Positions 33,379-40,907 of a stretch of DNA of 64,000 nt are shown here, one piece after another (within the stretch, counting starts at the first letter, position 1; the number at the start of each line of letters is the position of its first letter). The notes under the pieces were generated by a model. The model saw only the letters and a list, made by a program, of their open reading frames with translations. It did no database searches and was not told where the DNA came from. Both the position numbers and the translations under genes were made by a program. This DNA is from Prosthecobacter sp. (lineage in GTDB: Bacteria > Verrucomicrobiota > Verrucomicrobiia > Verrucomicrobiales > Verrucomicrobiaceae), in NCBI RefSeq assembly GCF_034366625.1, contig NZ_JAXMIH010000026.1, positions 47,005 to 111,004 of the forward strand, written 5' to 3'.

Positions 33379-33807
33379 ATGGAACGTCATCTCCGCCTGC
33401 TCTGCCTTGGTGCCTCGCTGCTGTTCACGCTCTCCGGGTGTGACGCGCACTGGGGCATGCCGGTCCGAGGCTATGGCTATCCAGGCGGCTTGGCTGCCTT
33501 CGCACCCCGGACGGGTGGTGTCGTCAACTATACCTACTACCCGCGCTTCGAGGCTTACTACCACCATCCCACGCAGCAGTTCTATTATCCCAATGGCAAG
33601 AAGTGGGAGACGCAGAGGTCTCTGCCCGGTCTCTCACCACAGGAGGTTCGCAGCTCGCCGGGCGTGCCGTTTCAGTTCGCCGATCACCCATCGAACCACC
33701 ACCCGCAGGTGAAGCAGGCCTTCCCCAAAAACTGGACTTCCTCCTCCCGCCGCTATGAAGAAGGTTATCAGTGGGGCCACAGCGGCTGGGATCTGGACCG
33801 TCGTTAA
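33379..33807 (+). CDS. Tyr/His-rich small lipoprotein, second of a pair
   Basis: The 142-residue paralogue has the lipobox region LGASLLFTLSGC, then GMPVRGYGYPGGLAAF, NYTYYPRFEAYYHHPTQQFY and YPNGKKWETQRSLPGL. The shared core with the previous lipoprotein is clear although the remainder differs. It ends in RRYEEGYQWGHSGWDLDRR. The start at 33379 is chosen for the signal peptide; an in-frame start further upstream has none. It is 24 bases from the nucleoside transporter start, so it may be co-transcribed. Function unknown. Confidence 0.65.
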   Translation: MERHLRLLCLGASLLFTLSGCDAHWGMPVRGYGYPGGLAAFAPRTGGVVNYTYYPRFEAYYHHPTQQFYYPNGKKWETQRSLPGLSPQEVRSSPGVPFQFADHPSNHHPQVKQAFPKNWTSSSRRYEEGYQWGHSGWDLDRR

Positions 33808-33830
33808 ACCTGAGCTTCTCACGCGCACCC

Positions 33831-35072
33831 ATGGAACGTCTCATCTGCATTCTGGGCCTTGCGGTGTTCGTGGCGCTGGCGTGGGCCATGTCGTCGAACC
33901 GGCGGTTGTTTCCGTGGCGAACGGTGATGGCGGGGCTGGGGCTGCAGATGGTCTTTGGCGCGCTGATTCTACGGACGGACGGCGGCAAGGCGGTCTTCGT
34001 GTTTCTCGACAAGGCCTTCAGCAAGCTGCTCAGCTTCGGAAATGAAGGCGTGGGCCTGGTGTTTGGACCGCTGGCGGACCGGACGCAGATGACGACGGCG
34101 TTCGACAAGGACCACGCCTTTGTCTTCGCGCTGACGATCACCGGCAGCATCGTGCTCGTCTCGGCGCTGTCCTCGCTGCTGTATCATTACGGTGTGCTGC
34201 AACTGGTCGTCAAAGGCGCGGCCTGGGTGATGCGCCGCATCATGCACACCAGCGGCAGCGAAACGCTGGCCGCCGCCGCGAACATTTTCATGGGACAGAC
34301 CGAAGCCCCGCTCGTCATCAAGCCCTACCTCGCCCGCATGACGCGCAGCGAGCTGATGTGCCTGATGGTCGGCGGCATGGCGACCATCGCTGGCGGCGTG
34401 CTGGCGGCCTATGTGTCCTTCGGCATCTCCGCCGGACATTTGCTCACCGCCTCCGTGATGAGCGCTCCCGCCGCGATGATGATGGCAAAGATCCTCCTGC
34501 CCGAAACCGAGGTGAGCGAAACGGCCCATGGCGCGCACAAGCCCATCGAACGCGAAACCGCCAACGGCATCGACGCCCTCTGCCACGGCGCGAGTGACGG
34601 CATCAAGCTCGCCATCAACGTCATGGCCATGCTCATCGCCTTCGTCGCCGTGGTGGCGCTGGCGAATTACCTGCTCTCGCTCGGCTTGCGTGCCTTCGGT
34701 CAAAACGTGCCGCAGCCGCTGCAGCTCATGCTTGGCTGGCTCAATGCGCCCTGTGCCTGGCTCATGGGCGTGCCGTGGCAGGATTGCGGCAAGGTGGGCG
34801 CGCTGCTCGGCGAGCGTGTCGTGCTGAACGAATTCCTCGCCTACCTGCATCTCAGTCAGCAAACGGCGGCCATCTCGCCCCGCAGCGCGGAGATCACCAC
34901 CTATGCACTGTGCGGCTTCGCCAATTTCGCCAGCATCGCCATCCAGATCGGCGGTATCGGCGCGCTGGTGCCGCAACGCCGGACGGAACTGGCCCAGATC
35001 GGCCTTAAAGCCATGTTTGGCGGCCTGCTGGCCTGCTATTGCACCGCTTGTGTCGCGGGATTGCTGCTCTAA
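33831..35072 (+). CDS. Concentrative nucleoside transporter (CNT/NupC family)
   Basis: The 413-residue membrane protein shows CNT signatures: FIMGQTEAPLVIKPYLARMT has the GxTEAP nucleoside-binding motif, followed by LMVGGMATIAGGVLAAYVSF, and in the C-terminal half VVLNEFLAYLHL and TTYALCGFANFASIAIQIGG. These are the sodium- and nucleoside-binding helices of CNT proteins. It should import nucleosides with Na+ or H+. A start 60 bases upstream overlaps the lipoprotein and is not needed. The ABC ATPase follows after 12 bases, so the genes may share a transcript though their roles seem unrelated. Confidence 0.88.
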   Translation: MERLICILGLAVFVALAWAMSSNRRLFPWRTVMAGLGLQMVFGALILRTDGGKAVFVFLDKAFSKLLSFGNEGVGLVFGPLADRTQMTTAFDKDHAFVFALTITGSIVLVSALSSLLYHYGVLQLVVKGAAWVMRRIMHTSGSETLAAAANIFMGQTEAPLVIKPYLARMTRSELMCLMVGGMATIAGGVLAAYVSFGISAGHLLTASVMSAPAAMMMAKILLPETEVSETAHGAHKPIERETANGIDALCHGASDGIKLAINVMAMLIAFVAVVALANYLLSLGLRAFGQNVPQPLQLMLGWLNAPCAWLMGVPWQDCGKVGALLGERVVLNEFLAYLHLSQQTAAISPRSAEITTYALCGFANFASIAIQIGGIGALVPQRRTELAQIGLKAMFGGLLACYCTACVAGLLL

Positions 35073-35084
35073 AGAAGTGTCCGC

Positions 35085-35756
35085 ATGACCGAAACCAGCG
35101 GCATTCAAGTCACCGACCTCCACTTTGCCTACTCGGGCGAGGGCTTTCGCGTGCATGTGCCGCGCCTCGAACTCGCCGCTGGCAAGGCGCTGGCGCTGGC
35201 CGGGCCGAGCGGGGCAGGGAAGTCCACCCTGCTGCGTCTGCTCACTGGCCTGCTCACCCCCGCTTCGGGACAAGTCCGCTTAGGTTCGGCGCAAATCGAT
35301 TCGCTTAATCACGAACAACGCCGTGCCTTCCGATTGAAGCACGTTGGCCTCGTGTTCCAAGACTTCGCGTTGCTCGACTACCTCACCGTCACCGAAAACA
35401 TTCTGCTGCCGCACCAGTTTCGCGAGGGGAGCGCGGACACTCCTGTCCGCACCAAGGCCCACGACCTCGCCGACCGTCTTCAAATTTCTCAATACCTCGA
35501 CAAACGTGTCTCCCAGCTTTCCCAAGGTGAGCGCCAGCGTGTCGCCGTGGCACGTGCGCTGGTGCATGAGCCGCGCTTTGTCTTTGCCGACGAGCCCACC
35601 GCCTCGCTCGATCCGGCGCGTGGACGCATCGTCGTCGATATGCTTCTCGAAGACGCGCGCAAACGCGGCGCGTGCCTGGTGATGGTCACGCACGATCCGA
35701 ATCTGCTGCCGCTCTTTGATCAAACCGTGCGCATGGAGGACTTCGCCATCGCATGA
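35085..35756 (+). CDS. ABC transporter ATP-binding protein (LolD/MacB type)
   Basis: The 223-residue ATPase has Walker A GPSGAGKST, the Q-loop VFQDFALLDYLTVTENI, the signature LSQGERQRVAVARALV and Walker B RFVFADEPTASLD, in the spacing of the LolD/MacB/FtsE group. It would power an FtsX-type permease, here the next gene, whose start overlaps its stop by ATGA. Such pairs release lipoproteins or transmit conformational signals rather than move small solutes. A short palindrome inside the gene (GCGGACACTCCTGTCCGC) adds the residues GSADTPVRT after NILLPHQFRE, in the loop before the signature. The frame remains open, so the protein should be made. Confidence 0.88.
   Translation: MTETSGIQVTDLHFAYSGEGFRVHVPRLELAAGKALALAGPSGAGKSTLLRLLTGLLTPASGQVRLGSAQIDSLNHEQRRAFRLKHVGLVFQDFALLDYLTVTENILLPHQFREGSADTPVRTKAHDLADRLQISQYLDKRVSQLSQGERQRVAVARALVHEPRFVFADEPTASLDPARGRIVVDMLLEDARKRGACLVMVTHDPNLLPLFDQTVRMEDFAIA
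35428..35453. repeat. REP-like palindrome inside an ABC ATPase gene
   Basis: GAGCGCGGACACTCCTGTCC with the following GC forms a hairpin (arms GCGGAC at 35433-35438 and GTCCGC at 35445-35450). The sequence resembles a dispersed intergenic palindrome I associate with this phylum. Here it is in frame within coding sequence. Confidence 0.5.
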
Positions 35757-36919
35757 GCGCCGCCTTCCATCTCGCGGCGCGCTACGTGCTGCGGCATCGC
35801 TTTCAAAGCGCGCTGCTCGCCGCAGCGCTGGGCCTCGTCTTTGCGCTGCCGCTGTGTCTGCGGGTCTTGATTGATCATGCGCAGCAGGAACTTCGCGCGC
35901 GTGCCGCCGCCACGCCACAGATCGTCGGCACGCGCGGCAGTGCGCTCGACCTGCTGATGACGGCGCTCTATTTCAAACGCGAAAACCTCCTGCCGCTGCC
36001 GTTCGGCGCGCTGGCCGAGCTGCGTCAGAACCACTCCGCCACCGCCATCCCGCTGCACATCCGCTATCAGGCGCAGGGAGCGCCGGTTGTGGGCACCGAA
36101 CTGGAATACTTCACGTTTCGCAGCCTGCCTCTCGCCTCCGGCAAACAACTCAGCCGCCTGGGCGATTGCGTCGTCGGTGCGAACCTCGCGCAGCAGCGCC
36201 ATCTCCAGCCCGGCGGTCATGTCTTTTCCACGCCCGAGCAGGCCTTCGACATGGCGGGTGTCTATCCTCTGAAGATGCGCGTCACCGGCGTCCTCGCGCC
36301 GAACGGCACGCCCGATGACGATGCCGTGTTTGTCGATCTGAAGACCACCTGGCTCATCGAAGGCCGCTCGCATGGCCATGACGATCTGAAGCAGGACGAA
36401 TCCGTTGTGTTGAAGCAGGAGGAGGGCAACATCGTCGGCAACGCCGCCGTGCGCATGTTCAACGAAGTCACGGATACCAACATCGCCACCTTCCACTTCC
36501 ACGGCGACCTCGCCACCTACCCGATCAGCGCCGTGATCCTGTTGCCGCAGGATGCGAAGAGTGAAGCCCTGCTCGCCGGTCAGTTTGCCCGCTCCAAAGA
36601 CCAGCAGCTCATCCGTCCGCGCGATGAAATGGAATCTCTGCTCGCGCAGCTCGTGCGTCTCGAAGGTTTTGCCGCCAGCGCGTTGCTGCTCACCGCCACG
36701 GCGGCGTTGTTTGTGACCGCGCTCGTGTTTGCCCTCTCCTTCCGCCTGCGTCAGCGCGAATTCGCCACCCTCGAAGACGTGGGCGTCTCGCGCCTCTCCC
36801 TCGTCACTGTCAAAGTGCTCGAAATCCTCTTCGTCGGCGTGGCCGCCGTTCTCATCGGCCTGCTGCTGCTGCTGCTCGCCTCCTTCGCCGCCCCGCACCT
36901 GCTGCGCTGGGCACTCTAA
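35753..36919 (+). CDS. FtsX-like ABC transporter permease
   Basis: The 388-residue protein has an N-terminal membrane helix (LLAAALGLVFALPLCLRVLI) preceded by a basic leader, a ~260-residue extracytoplasmic region with VGTELEYFTFRSLPLASGKQ and FDMAGVYPLKMRVTGVLAPN, and C-terminal helices ASALLLTATAALFVTALVFA and VLEILFVGVAAVLIGLLLLL. This is the MacB/LolC FtsX layout. It is coupled to the ATPase by start-stop overlap and should form the membrane part of the same complex. The periplasmic domain lacks features that would tell LolC from MacB. The next gene, an rRNA-methyltransferase-like protein, starts 11 bases later. Confidence 0.8.
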   Translation: MSAAFHLAARYVLRHRFQSALLAAALGLVFALPLCLRVLIDHAQQELRARAAATPQIVGTRGSALDLLMTALYFKRENLLPLPFGALAELRQNHSATAIPLHIRYQAQGAPVVGTELEYFTFRSLPLASGKQLSRLGDCVVGANLAQQRHLQPGGHVFSTPEQAFDMAGVYPLKMRVTGVLAPNGTPDDDAVFVDLKTTWLIEGRSHGHDDLKQDESVVLKQEEGNIVGNAAVRMFNEVTDTNIATFHFHGDLATYPISAVILLPQDAKSEALLAGQFARSKDQQLIRPRDEMESLLAQLVRLEGFAASALLLTATAALFVTALVFALSFRLRQREFATLEDVGVSRLSLVTVKVLEILFVGVAAVLIGLLLLLLASFAAPHLLRWAL

Positions 36920-36930
36920 CTCCATTTTTC

Positions 36931-37995
36931 ATGTCCTACGCTATCGACGCCCTCTTTTACGCCCTTGATGTGAACCCTGACATCAGCACCGAAGGCCGTG
37001 TGCTCTTCCTGCGTGCGCAGGAGCATCCCGCCTTGGAGCATTTCGCCGGACGCCTCGTGTGCCAGCAGACATGGAAACCGCGTGCGAAGGAACTCGAAGC
37101 CGCCGGCTATCGCGTCGAACGCGAAGCTCATGGTCTCTTTGATCTGGTGCTCGTTTTGCCTGATCCGCAGCGTGATCTCATGGTCGCCGATCTGGCCCGT
37201 GCGCACGATCATCTGGCCCCCGGCGGCCTCCTGATGGCCGCGCAGCACAACGATGCCGGCAGCAAGCGCTGCGAGCAGCACCTGCGCGAAGTGGCAGGCG
37301 GAGCGGAATCGCTCTCCAAGCATCACAGCCGCGTCTTTTGGGCTACCAAAGACGAAACAAAGCCCTGGAAAGCCGACCTGCTCGAACGCTGGCGCCAGGG
37401 AACCGCCATGCGTCGCATTCTCGATGGGCGCTTCTGGTCACGGCCCGGCTTGTTCAGTTGGGACCGCATCGACGAAGGCTCCGCGCTGCTCGCGAAGCAT
37501 CTGCCGCTCACTCTGGCCGGAAACGTGGCCGATCTCGGCAGCGGCTGGGGCTTTTTGAGCGATCACCTGCTGCGTCACTGCCACGACATCGACACGCTAG
37601 ACATTTACGACGCCGATGCCGACAGCTTCGAGTGCGCCCGGCGCAATCTCGGCATCATTCCCACCCGTGTGAAAGCGAAGCCGCACTGGCACGATGTCAC
37701 CACCGGCCTCGACCGTGCGCAGTATGACTTCATCGTGATGAATCCGCCCTTTCACGAGGGCAAGGAGGTCGATCCGCTCATCGGCATGAAATTTATCGCT
37801 GCGGCGGCGGGTGCGCTGCGCCCCGCAGGCGAACTCTGGCTCGTGGCCAACCGGCAGCTTCCATACGAGAACCTGCTCAACGAAACCTTTGCCAGCGTGG
37901 AGAAGATCATCGAGACGGGAGCCTACAAGGTTTTGCAGGCGAAAACCCCCACCGTGAAGCCCGCTTTTCAGCGTCGTGGCAAGCGCCGCCGCTGA
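36931..37995 (+). CDS. RsmC/RlmG-like class I SAM methyltransferase
   Basis: The 354-residue protein has two halves, as in RsmC. The N-terminal non-catalytic half contains VLFLRAQEHPALEHFAGRLV and GGLLMAAQHNDAGSKRCEQH. The catalytic C-terminal half carries the SAM motif VADLGSGWGFLSDHLL, an acidic ribose-binding DIYDADADSFE, and the NPPF motif in FIVMNPPFHEGKEVD, typical of N-methyltransferases on guanine. RsmC methylates G1207 of 16S rRNA and RlmG G1835 of 23S rRNA; which applies here is not certain. It ends 91 bases before tRNA-Tyr, with an unremarkable spacer. Confidence 0.85.
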   Translation: MSYAIDALFYALDVNPDISTEGRVLFLRAQEHPALEHFAGRLVCQQTWKPRAKELEAAGYRVEREAHGLFDLVLVLPDPQRDLMVADLARAHDHLAPGGLLMAAQHNDAGSKRCEQHLREVAGGAESLSKHHSRVFWATKDETKPWKADLLERWRQGTAMRRILDGRFWSRPGLFSWDRIDEGSALLAKHLPLTLAGNVADLGSGWGFLSDHLLRHCHDIDTLDIYDADADSFECARRNLGIIPTRVKAKPHWHDVTTGLDRAQYDFIVMNPPFHEGKEVDPLIGMKFIAAAAGALRPAGELWLVANRQLPYENLLNETFASVEKIIETGAYKVLQAKTPTVKPAFQRRGKRRR

Positions 37996-38086
37996 GCCCG
38001 AAACGGAGAATGCAAAACGAAGGAACAAAGCGGTTGCATTGCGGGCGCTCACCTTCATAATCGCGGCCCTTCTGCAAGGAAGGAAT

Positions 38087-38172
38087 GGGTAGGTGCCCGA
38101 GCGGTTAAAGGGGGCAGACTGTAAATCTGCTGGCTTACGCCTACGCTGGTTCGAACCCAGCCCTACCCACCA
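38087..38172 (+). tRNA. tRNA-Tyr (anticodon GTA)
   Basis: Acceptor stem GGGTAGG pairs with CCTACCC, followed by discriminator A and an encoded CCA. The anticodon arm CAGACTGTAAATCTG gives anticodon GTA. The long variable arm (GCTTACGCC region) is the class II form of bacterial tRNA-Tyr, and the T arm CTGGTTCGAACCCAG closes. An accessory gene block begins directly downstream; no second copy of the tRNA 3' end was found in the window. Confidence 0.96.
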
Positions 38173-38398
38173 TCTTCATAATCAAAGAGTTATGAATATT
38201 TTATTGAGGCGTGAGTGAGTAATAAATTTTCACCACTGCCATTTCTCTGCCATTTCTGGTGCTAACCCCCCTCGTGGTTTTCAGCCGTACTCCCCAATCT
38301 GGGTTCTCAACATCTGGAACGATTTGGACTGCAATTTCACGCCCATTCGCGTTATAAAGATTTGAGAGGCGAAATCATATCTCTCTCATTCACCCACC

Positions 38399-38611
38399 AT
38401 GCCACGGCGAACCCATTATTCGCCCTGCATCGACCGGGTCATCGTCTGCGCTTTGTATCATGAACGCCGGCGGCTCCGCCGTCCCATGACACGGCTGGTC
38501 AATGATCTCCTTACCTCCTGTCTGCGTGACACGGAGAGCTGGAGCATCGCCACCACGCAGATGAGCGTCCCGGCGCAGGGCCGCACTCAGGAGGCTCGCA
38601 TCACGCGCTAG
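38399..38611 (+). CDS. Small basic hypothetical protein
   Basis: The 70-residue protein (MPRRTHYSPCIDRVIVCALY at the start) is basic and contains LRRPMTRLVNDLLTSCLRDT and ends TQEARITR. It might be a small DNA-binding or element-maintenance protein, as the region VNDLLTSCL looks helical and it opens the accessory block after tRNA-Tyr. No family is recognised. The 226 bases between the tRNA and this start show no gene or repeat. A hairpin follows 35 bases after the stop. Confidence 0.5.
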   Translation: MPRRTHYSPCIDRVIVCALYHERRRLRRPMTRLVNDLLTSCLRDTESWSIATTQMSVPAQGRTQEARITR

Positions 38612-38645
38612 CCGCACTACGTCGTCATCCAACCCTGTTCGCATC

Positions 38646-38677
38646 ACACCCGGCCTCTCTCACGAGGGACCGGGTGT
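38646..38677 (+). terminator. Hairpin downstream of the small ORF, upstream of the 172-residue gene
   Basis: Outer arms ACACCCGG and CCGGGTGT pair over eight bases; inner CCTC and GAGG extend the stem. A T-containing run CTTGTTGG follows. It is the first of a series of hairpins that separate genes of this block. Confidence 0.6.
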
Positions 38678-38749
38678 CTTGTTGGCGGGCGTTGTGGCGG
38701 CTTTCTTCATCGCAATCCAACACCCATCACATCCAAGGAGGACATCATC

Positions 38750-39268
38750 ATGGCCATCAAACTCAGCGCCAACTACAGCAAAAAACTCGGCCTGCCACAA
38801 TACAGCAGCCACAGCTTCAGCGCCTCGGTCGAGATCGAACTCACCGACATCAGCCAGGTCCAAGCGGAAGTTCAGCAGCTTTACGCCCTGCTGCAGCACG
38901 CCGTTGACCAGGAAATCCAACACCCCGGCTTCATGCCCGCTTCCAACGGCAACAGCCCGGGCAACGGTCGTGCGCAGCCACAGCACAACGGCAACGGCAC
39001 ACACGGCGGTTACACGCCACAGCCTGCCGCCGACCGCTGGAACTGCACTGAAGGGCAGCGCGGGTTCATCCTGCGCATCCTCAACGAGAACCAGATCGAG
39101 AAACAGGAGGCCGAGGATCTGTCCCAGCAGCTCTTTGGCACCGGCGTGAAGCAGCTCAACAAGATGCAGGCTTCCCAGCTCATCGAGGACCTGCTGGTCA
39201 AGGCCGGCAAACCCGCCACCCGCCAGACCCGCTGGCGTCCACAACCCACCACCTCTCAGGCCGCATGA
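38750..39268 (+). CDS. Accessory-block protein with C-terminal helical ASxLIxxLL motif
   Basis: The 172-residue protein begins MAIKLSANYSKKLGLPQYSS, a strand-rich N-terminus (ASVEIELTDISQVQAEVQQL), then a disordered Asn/Gly/Pro/His linker (about 65-100), then a helical end: CTEGQRGFILRILNENQIEK, EDLSQQLFGTGVKQLNKMQA, SQLIEDLLV. A helical tail of this kind (TxxQxxxIxxL...LsxxxASxLIxxLL) is common at the end of phage and plasmid DNA-processing proteins such as annealing or ssDNA-interacting factors. The role is inferred only from that and from the nuclease gene whose start overlaps its stop. No signal peptide is present. Confidence 0.6.
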   Translation: MAIKLSANYSKKLGLPQYSSHSFSASVEIELTDISQVQAEVQQLYALLQHAVDQEIQHPGFMPASNGNSPGNGRAQPQHNGNGTHGGYTPQPAADRWNCTEGQRGFILRILNENQIEKQEAEDLSQQLFGTGVKQLNKMQASQLIEDLLVKAGKPATRQTRWRPQPTTSQAA

Positions 39269-40083
39269 ACACGCTCGCTGAAGCTCCACCTCCGGAAGCA
39301 CGCAGCGAGAAGGACATCATCGCCGGGTTGCAGGAAAAGATCTCAGCTTCACGGCTGTCCCTGTTCCTGCAATGCCGGCTGAAGTTCTACTTCCGCTATG
39401 TGCTCAGGCTGCCAAAACCCAAGACACCCTCGCTCCATCTCGGCAGCGCGGTTCACACCGTGTTGAAGACCTGGAACAAGGCACGCTGGCTGCAGCAGCC
39501 GCTTTCGCTCAAGGCGGTTCATCAGACCTACCTCAAAGCGTGGGCGGACACCACCGAAGGCCCCGTGCAGTGGGAACCCGGTGAAGAAGAGGCCGACAAG
39601 ACCACCGGCTGGCGCCTCTGTGACACCTACCTCCGGGAAAGTCACGTGCCTGCCGATCTCAAGCCCGATGCCGTGGAAGTGCCGGTTGAGGCTGATCTCA
39701 CGTCTCACGGCCTGCCACGCTTGATCGGCGTCCTCGATCTGGTGCAGCAACGCCAGATCATCGACTACAAGACCGCGTCATCCACGCCCAACCCGGACAA
39801 GGCCGCCCACTCCAACGAGATTCAGACCAGCAGTTATTCCGAGCTTTACCGCCACAACACTGGCGCGATTGAAACCGGCGTGCAGCTGCATCATCTGGTC
39901 AAACTCAAGAACCCCAAAGTGGTGATCACCACGCTGCCTCCGATGCGGCCGCCGCAGCAAACCCGGCTGTTCAAGCAAATGGAAGCCTACCTCGACGGCT
40001 TGCAGCGCCAGCATTTCGTCCCGTCGCCCGGGATGCAATGCCTGAGCTGTGAGTTCTTCAACGAGTGCCGCCGCTGGCACTGA
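39265..40083 (+). CDS. PD-(D/E)XK nuclease with predicted 4Fe-4S cluster (Cas4/AddB-like)
   Basis: The 272-residue protein has the RecB-family nuclease core: GVLDLVQQRQIIDYKTASS gives the Asp of motif II and the D...K of motif III, with EIQTSSYSELYRHN as the usual QxxxY helix. Four cysteines, Cys37 (LFLQC) and Cys259, Cys262 and Cys268 in MQCLSCEFFNECRRW, match the spacing of the Fe-S clamp in Cas4 and AddB, which holds ssDNA exonuclease domains together. It should be a DNA end-processing nuclease. The start overlaps the previous gene by ATGA. No helicase or CRISPR array is near, so the function is more likely in repair or recombination of an element. Confidence 0.85.
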   Translation: MNTLAEAPPPEARSEKDIIAGLQEKISASRLSLFLQCRLKFYFRYVLRLPKPKTPSLHLGSAVHTVLKTWNKARWLQQPLSLKAVHQTYLKAWADTTEGPVQWEPGEEEADKTTGWRLCDTYLRESHVPADLKPDAVEVPVEADLTSHGLPRLIGVLDLVQQRQIIDYKTASSTPNPDKAAHSNEIQTSSYSELYRHNTGAIETGVQLHHLVKLKNPKVVITTLPPMRPPQQTRLFKQMEAYLDGLQRQHFVPSPGMQCLSCEFFNECRRWH

Positions 40084-40426
40084 CCAGACAGCTTACGCAG
40101 GCTGGTTCTTCAAAGATCCGCCACCTCCACCGCCGGATCTCGGTCCGGAATACCGCGCCAAGATCACCAAGCTCGAAGAGCAAATATTGGAACAACACGC
40201 CATCACCAACCGCTGGGAAGTTGCCACCGGCACCCTCGCTCTAGGCTGCGTGTTGTTGTTTGTCATCGGAACGGCCCTCGGGGCCAAAACACGCCAACAC
40301 TATGATGCCACACGAAGACTGGGACGAACCATCCCAACCACCACCCAACCGGGAACTCCCAACGGTGCCCACCACCACCTGGGCGAAACAGATGCGCCAG
40401 ATCGTCATCCGTCGATGGCAGCCTGA
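40049..40426 (+). CDS. Small single-pass membrane protein of the accessory block
   Basis: The 125-residue frame starts inside the nuclease end and contains GWFFKDPPPPPPDLGPEYRA, a coiled-coil stretch KITKLEEQILEQHAITNRWE and a membrane helix VATGTLALGCVLLFVIGTAL. The last ~40 residues overlap the next gene in another frame. Overlaps at both ends suggest translational coupling. The true start could be one of several codons near the nuclease stop, so the N-terminus is uncertain. Function unknown; membrane anchoring next to a nuclease recalls element transfer or membrane-tethered processing, which is speculative. Confidence 0.5.
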   Translation: MSSSTSAAAGTDQTAYAGWFFKDPPPPPPDLGPEYRAKITKLEEQILEQHAITNRWEVATGTLALGCVLLFVIGTALGAKTRQHYDATRRLGRTIPTTTQPGTPNGAHHHLGETDAPDRHPSMAA

Positions 40427-40817
40427 ACCGCTGCCGGAACCGGAGGTTGATCACGACCTGCCGCACTTGAGCGCCATTGAGCGCTCCGTGGAGGTGATTG
40501 GTTTCACCTGCCGCCGGTTTGAATACTGGCTCTCCCCGCAGGGAACTCTGCGCGAGTGGTTCAAGTTCAACCTGCGGCTGGCCTTCGGGCTGGCGGTGCC
40601 ATCCTTGCTGGTGGCGCCGCTGGTCACGCTGGCCTTGAAGCAGTTCAACTCATGGATCGATCTGATCACCAAGACGACCTCCAACCTCGTGCTGGTGCCG
40701 CTCTCGGTGTTGCTGGTCATCGGCCTCATCGCCGGGTTGGTCTCCATAGGTCGCTCAATCCTCGTCATGCGCATGCGCCAGCAACAGCAACGCCGTGATC
40801 CCTATAACAACTACTGA
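40302..40817 (+). CDS. Two-helix membrane protein of the accessory block
   Basis: The 171-residue protein (MMPHEDWDEPSQPPPNRELP at the start) has an acidic Pro-rich N-terminus, a basic middle with QMRQIVIRRWQPEPLPEPEV and YWLSPQGTLREWFKFNLRLA, then two membrane helices, FGLAVPSLLVAPLVTLALKQ and LVLVPLSVLLVIGLIAGLVS, and a basic Gln/Arg tail. No family is recognised. It overlaps the preceding small membrane protein and ends 35 bases before a strong hairpin, so it probably closes an operon that starts at 38750. It lacks a signal peptide. Confidence 0.6.
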   Translation: MMPHEDWDEPSQPPPNRELPTVPTTTWAKQMRQIVIRRWQPEPLPEPEVDHDLPHLSAIERSVEVIGFTCRRFEYWLSPQGTLREWFKFNLRLAFGLAVPSLLVAPLVTLALKQFNSWIDLITKTTSNLVLVPLSVLLVIGLIAGLVSIGRSILVMRMRQQQQRRDPYNNY

Positions 40818-40852
40818 CACGGCAGGCTCCCACCCAACATCTCAACCCCGGG

Positions 40853-40884
40853 AGAGCCGGACGATCGCAAGGTCGTCCGGCTCT
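40853..40884 (+). terminator. Strong hairpin between membrane-protein genes and WGR-ligase gene
   Basis: AGAGCCGGACGA and TCGTCCGGCTCT pair perfectly over 12 bases around an 8-base loop, followed by TCTTATTTC. It probably ends the upstream operon. The WGR-ligase start codon lies 23 bases downstream. Confidence 0.8.
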
Positions 40885-40907
40885 TCTTATTTCATGAAAG
40901 GACACCC

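Noticed and set aside
33969..35273. Minus-strand frame of 434 codons, His/Gln-rich
   Set aside because: Complement of the CNT transporter gene; no domain, composition typical of a shadow.
35720..36925. Minus-strand frame of 401 codons, Gln/Glu/Arg-rich
   Set aside because: Complement of the FtsX-like permease, which is coupled to its ATPase.
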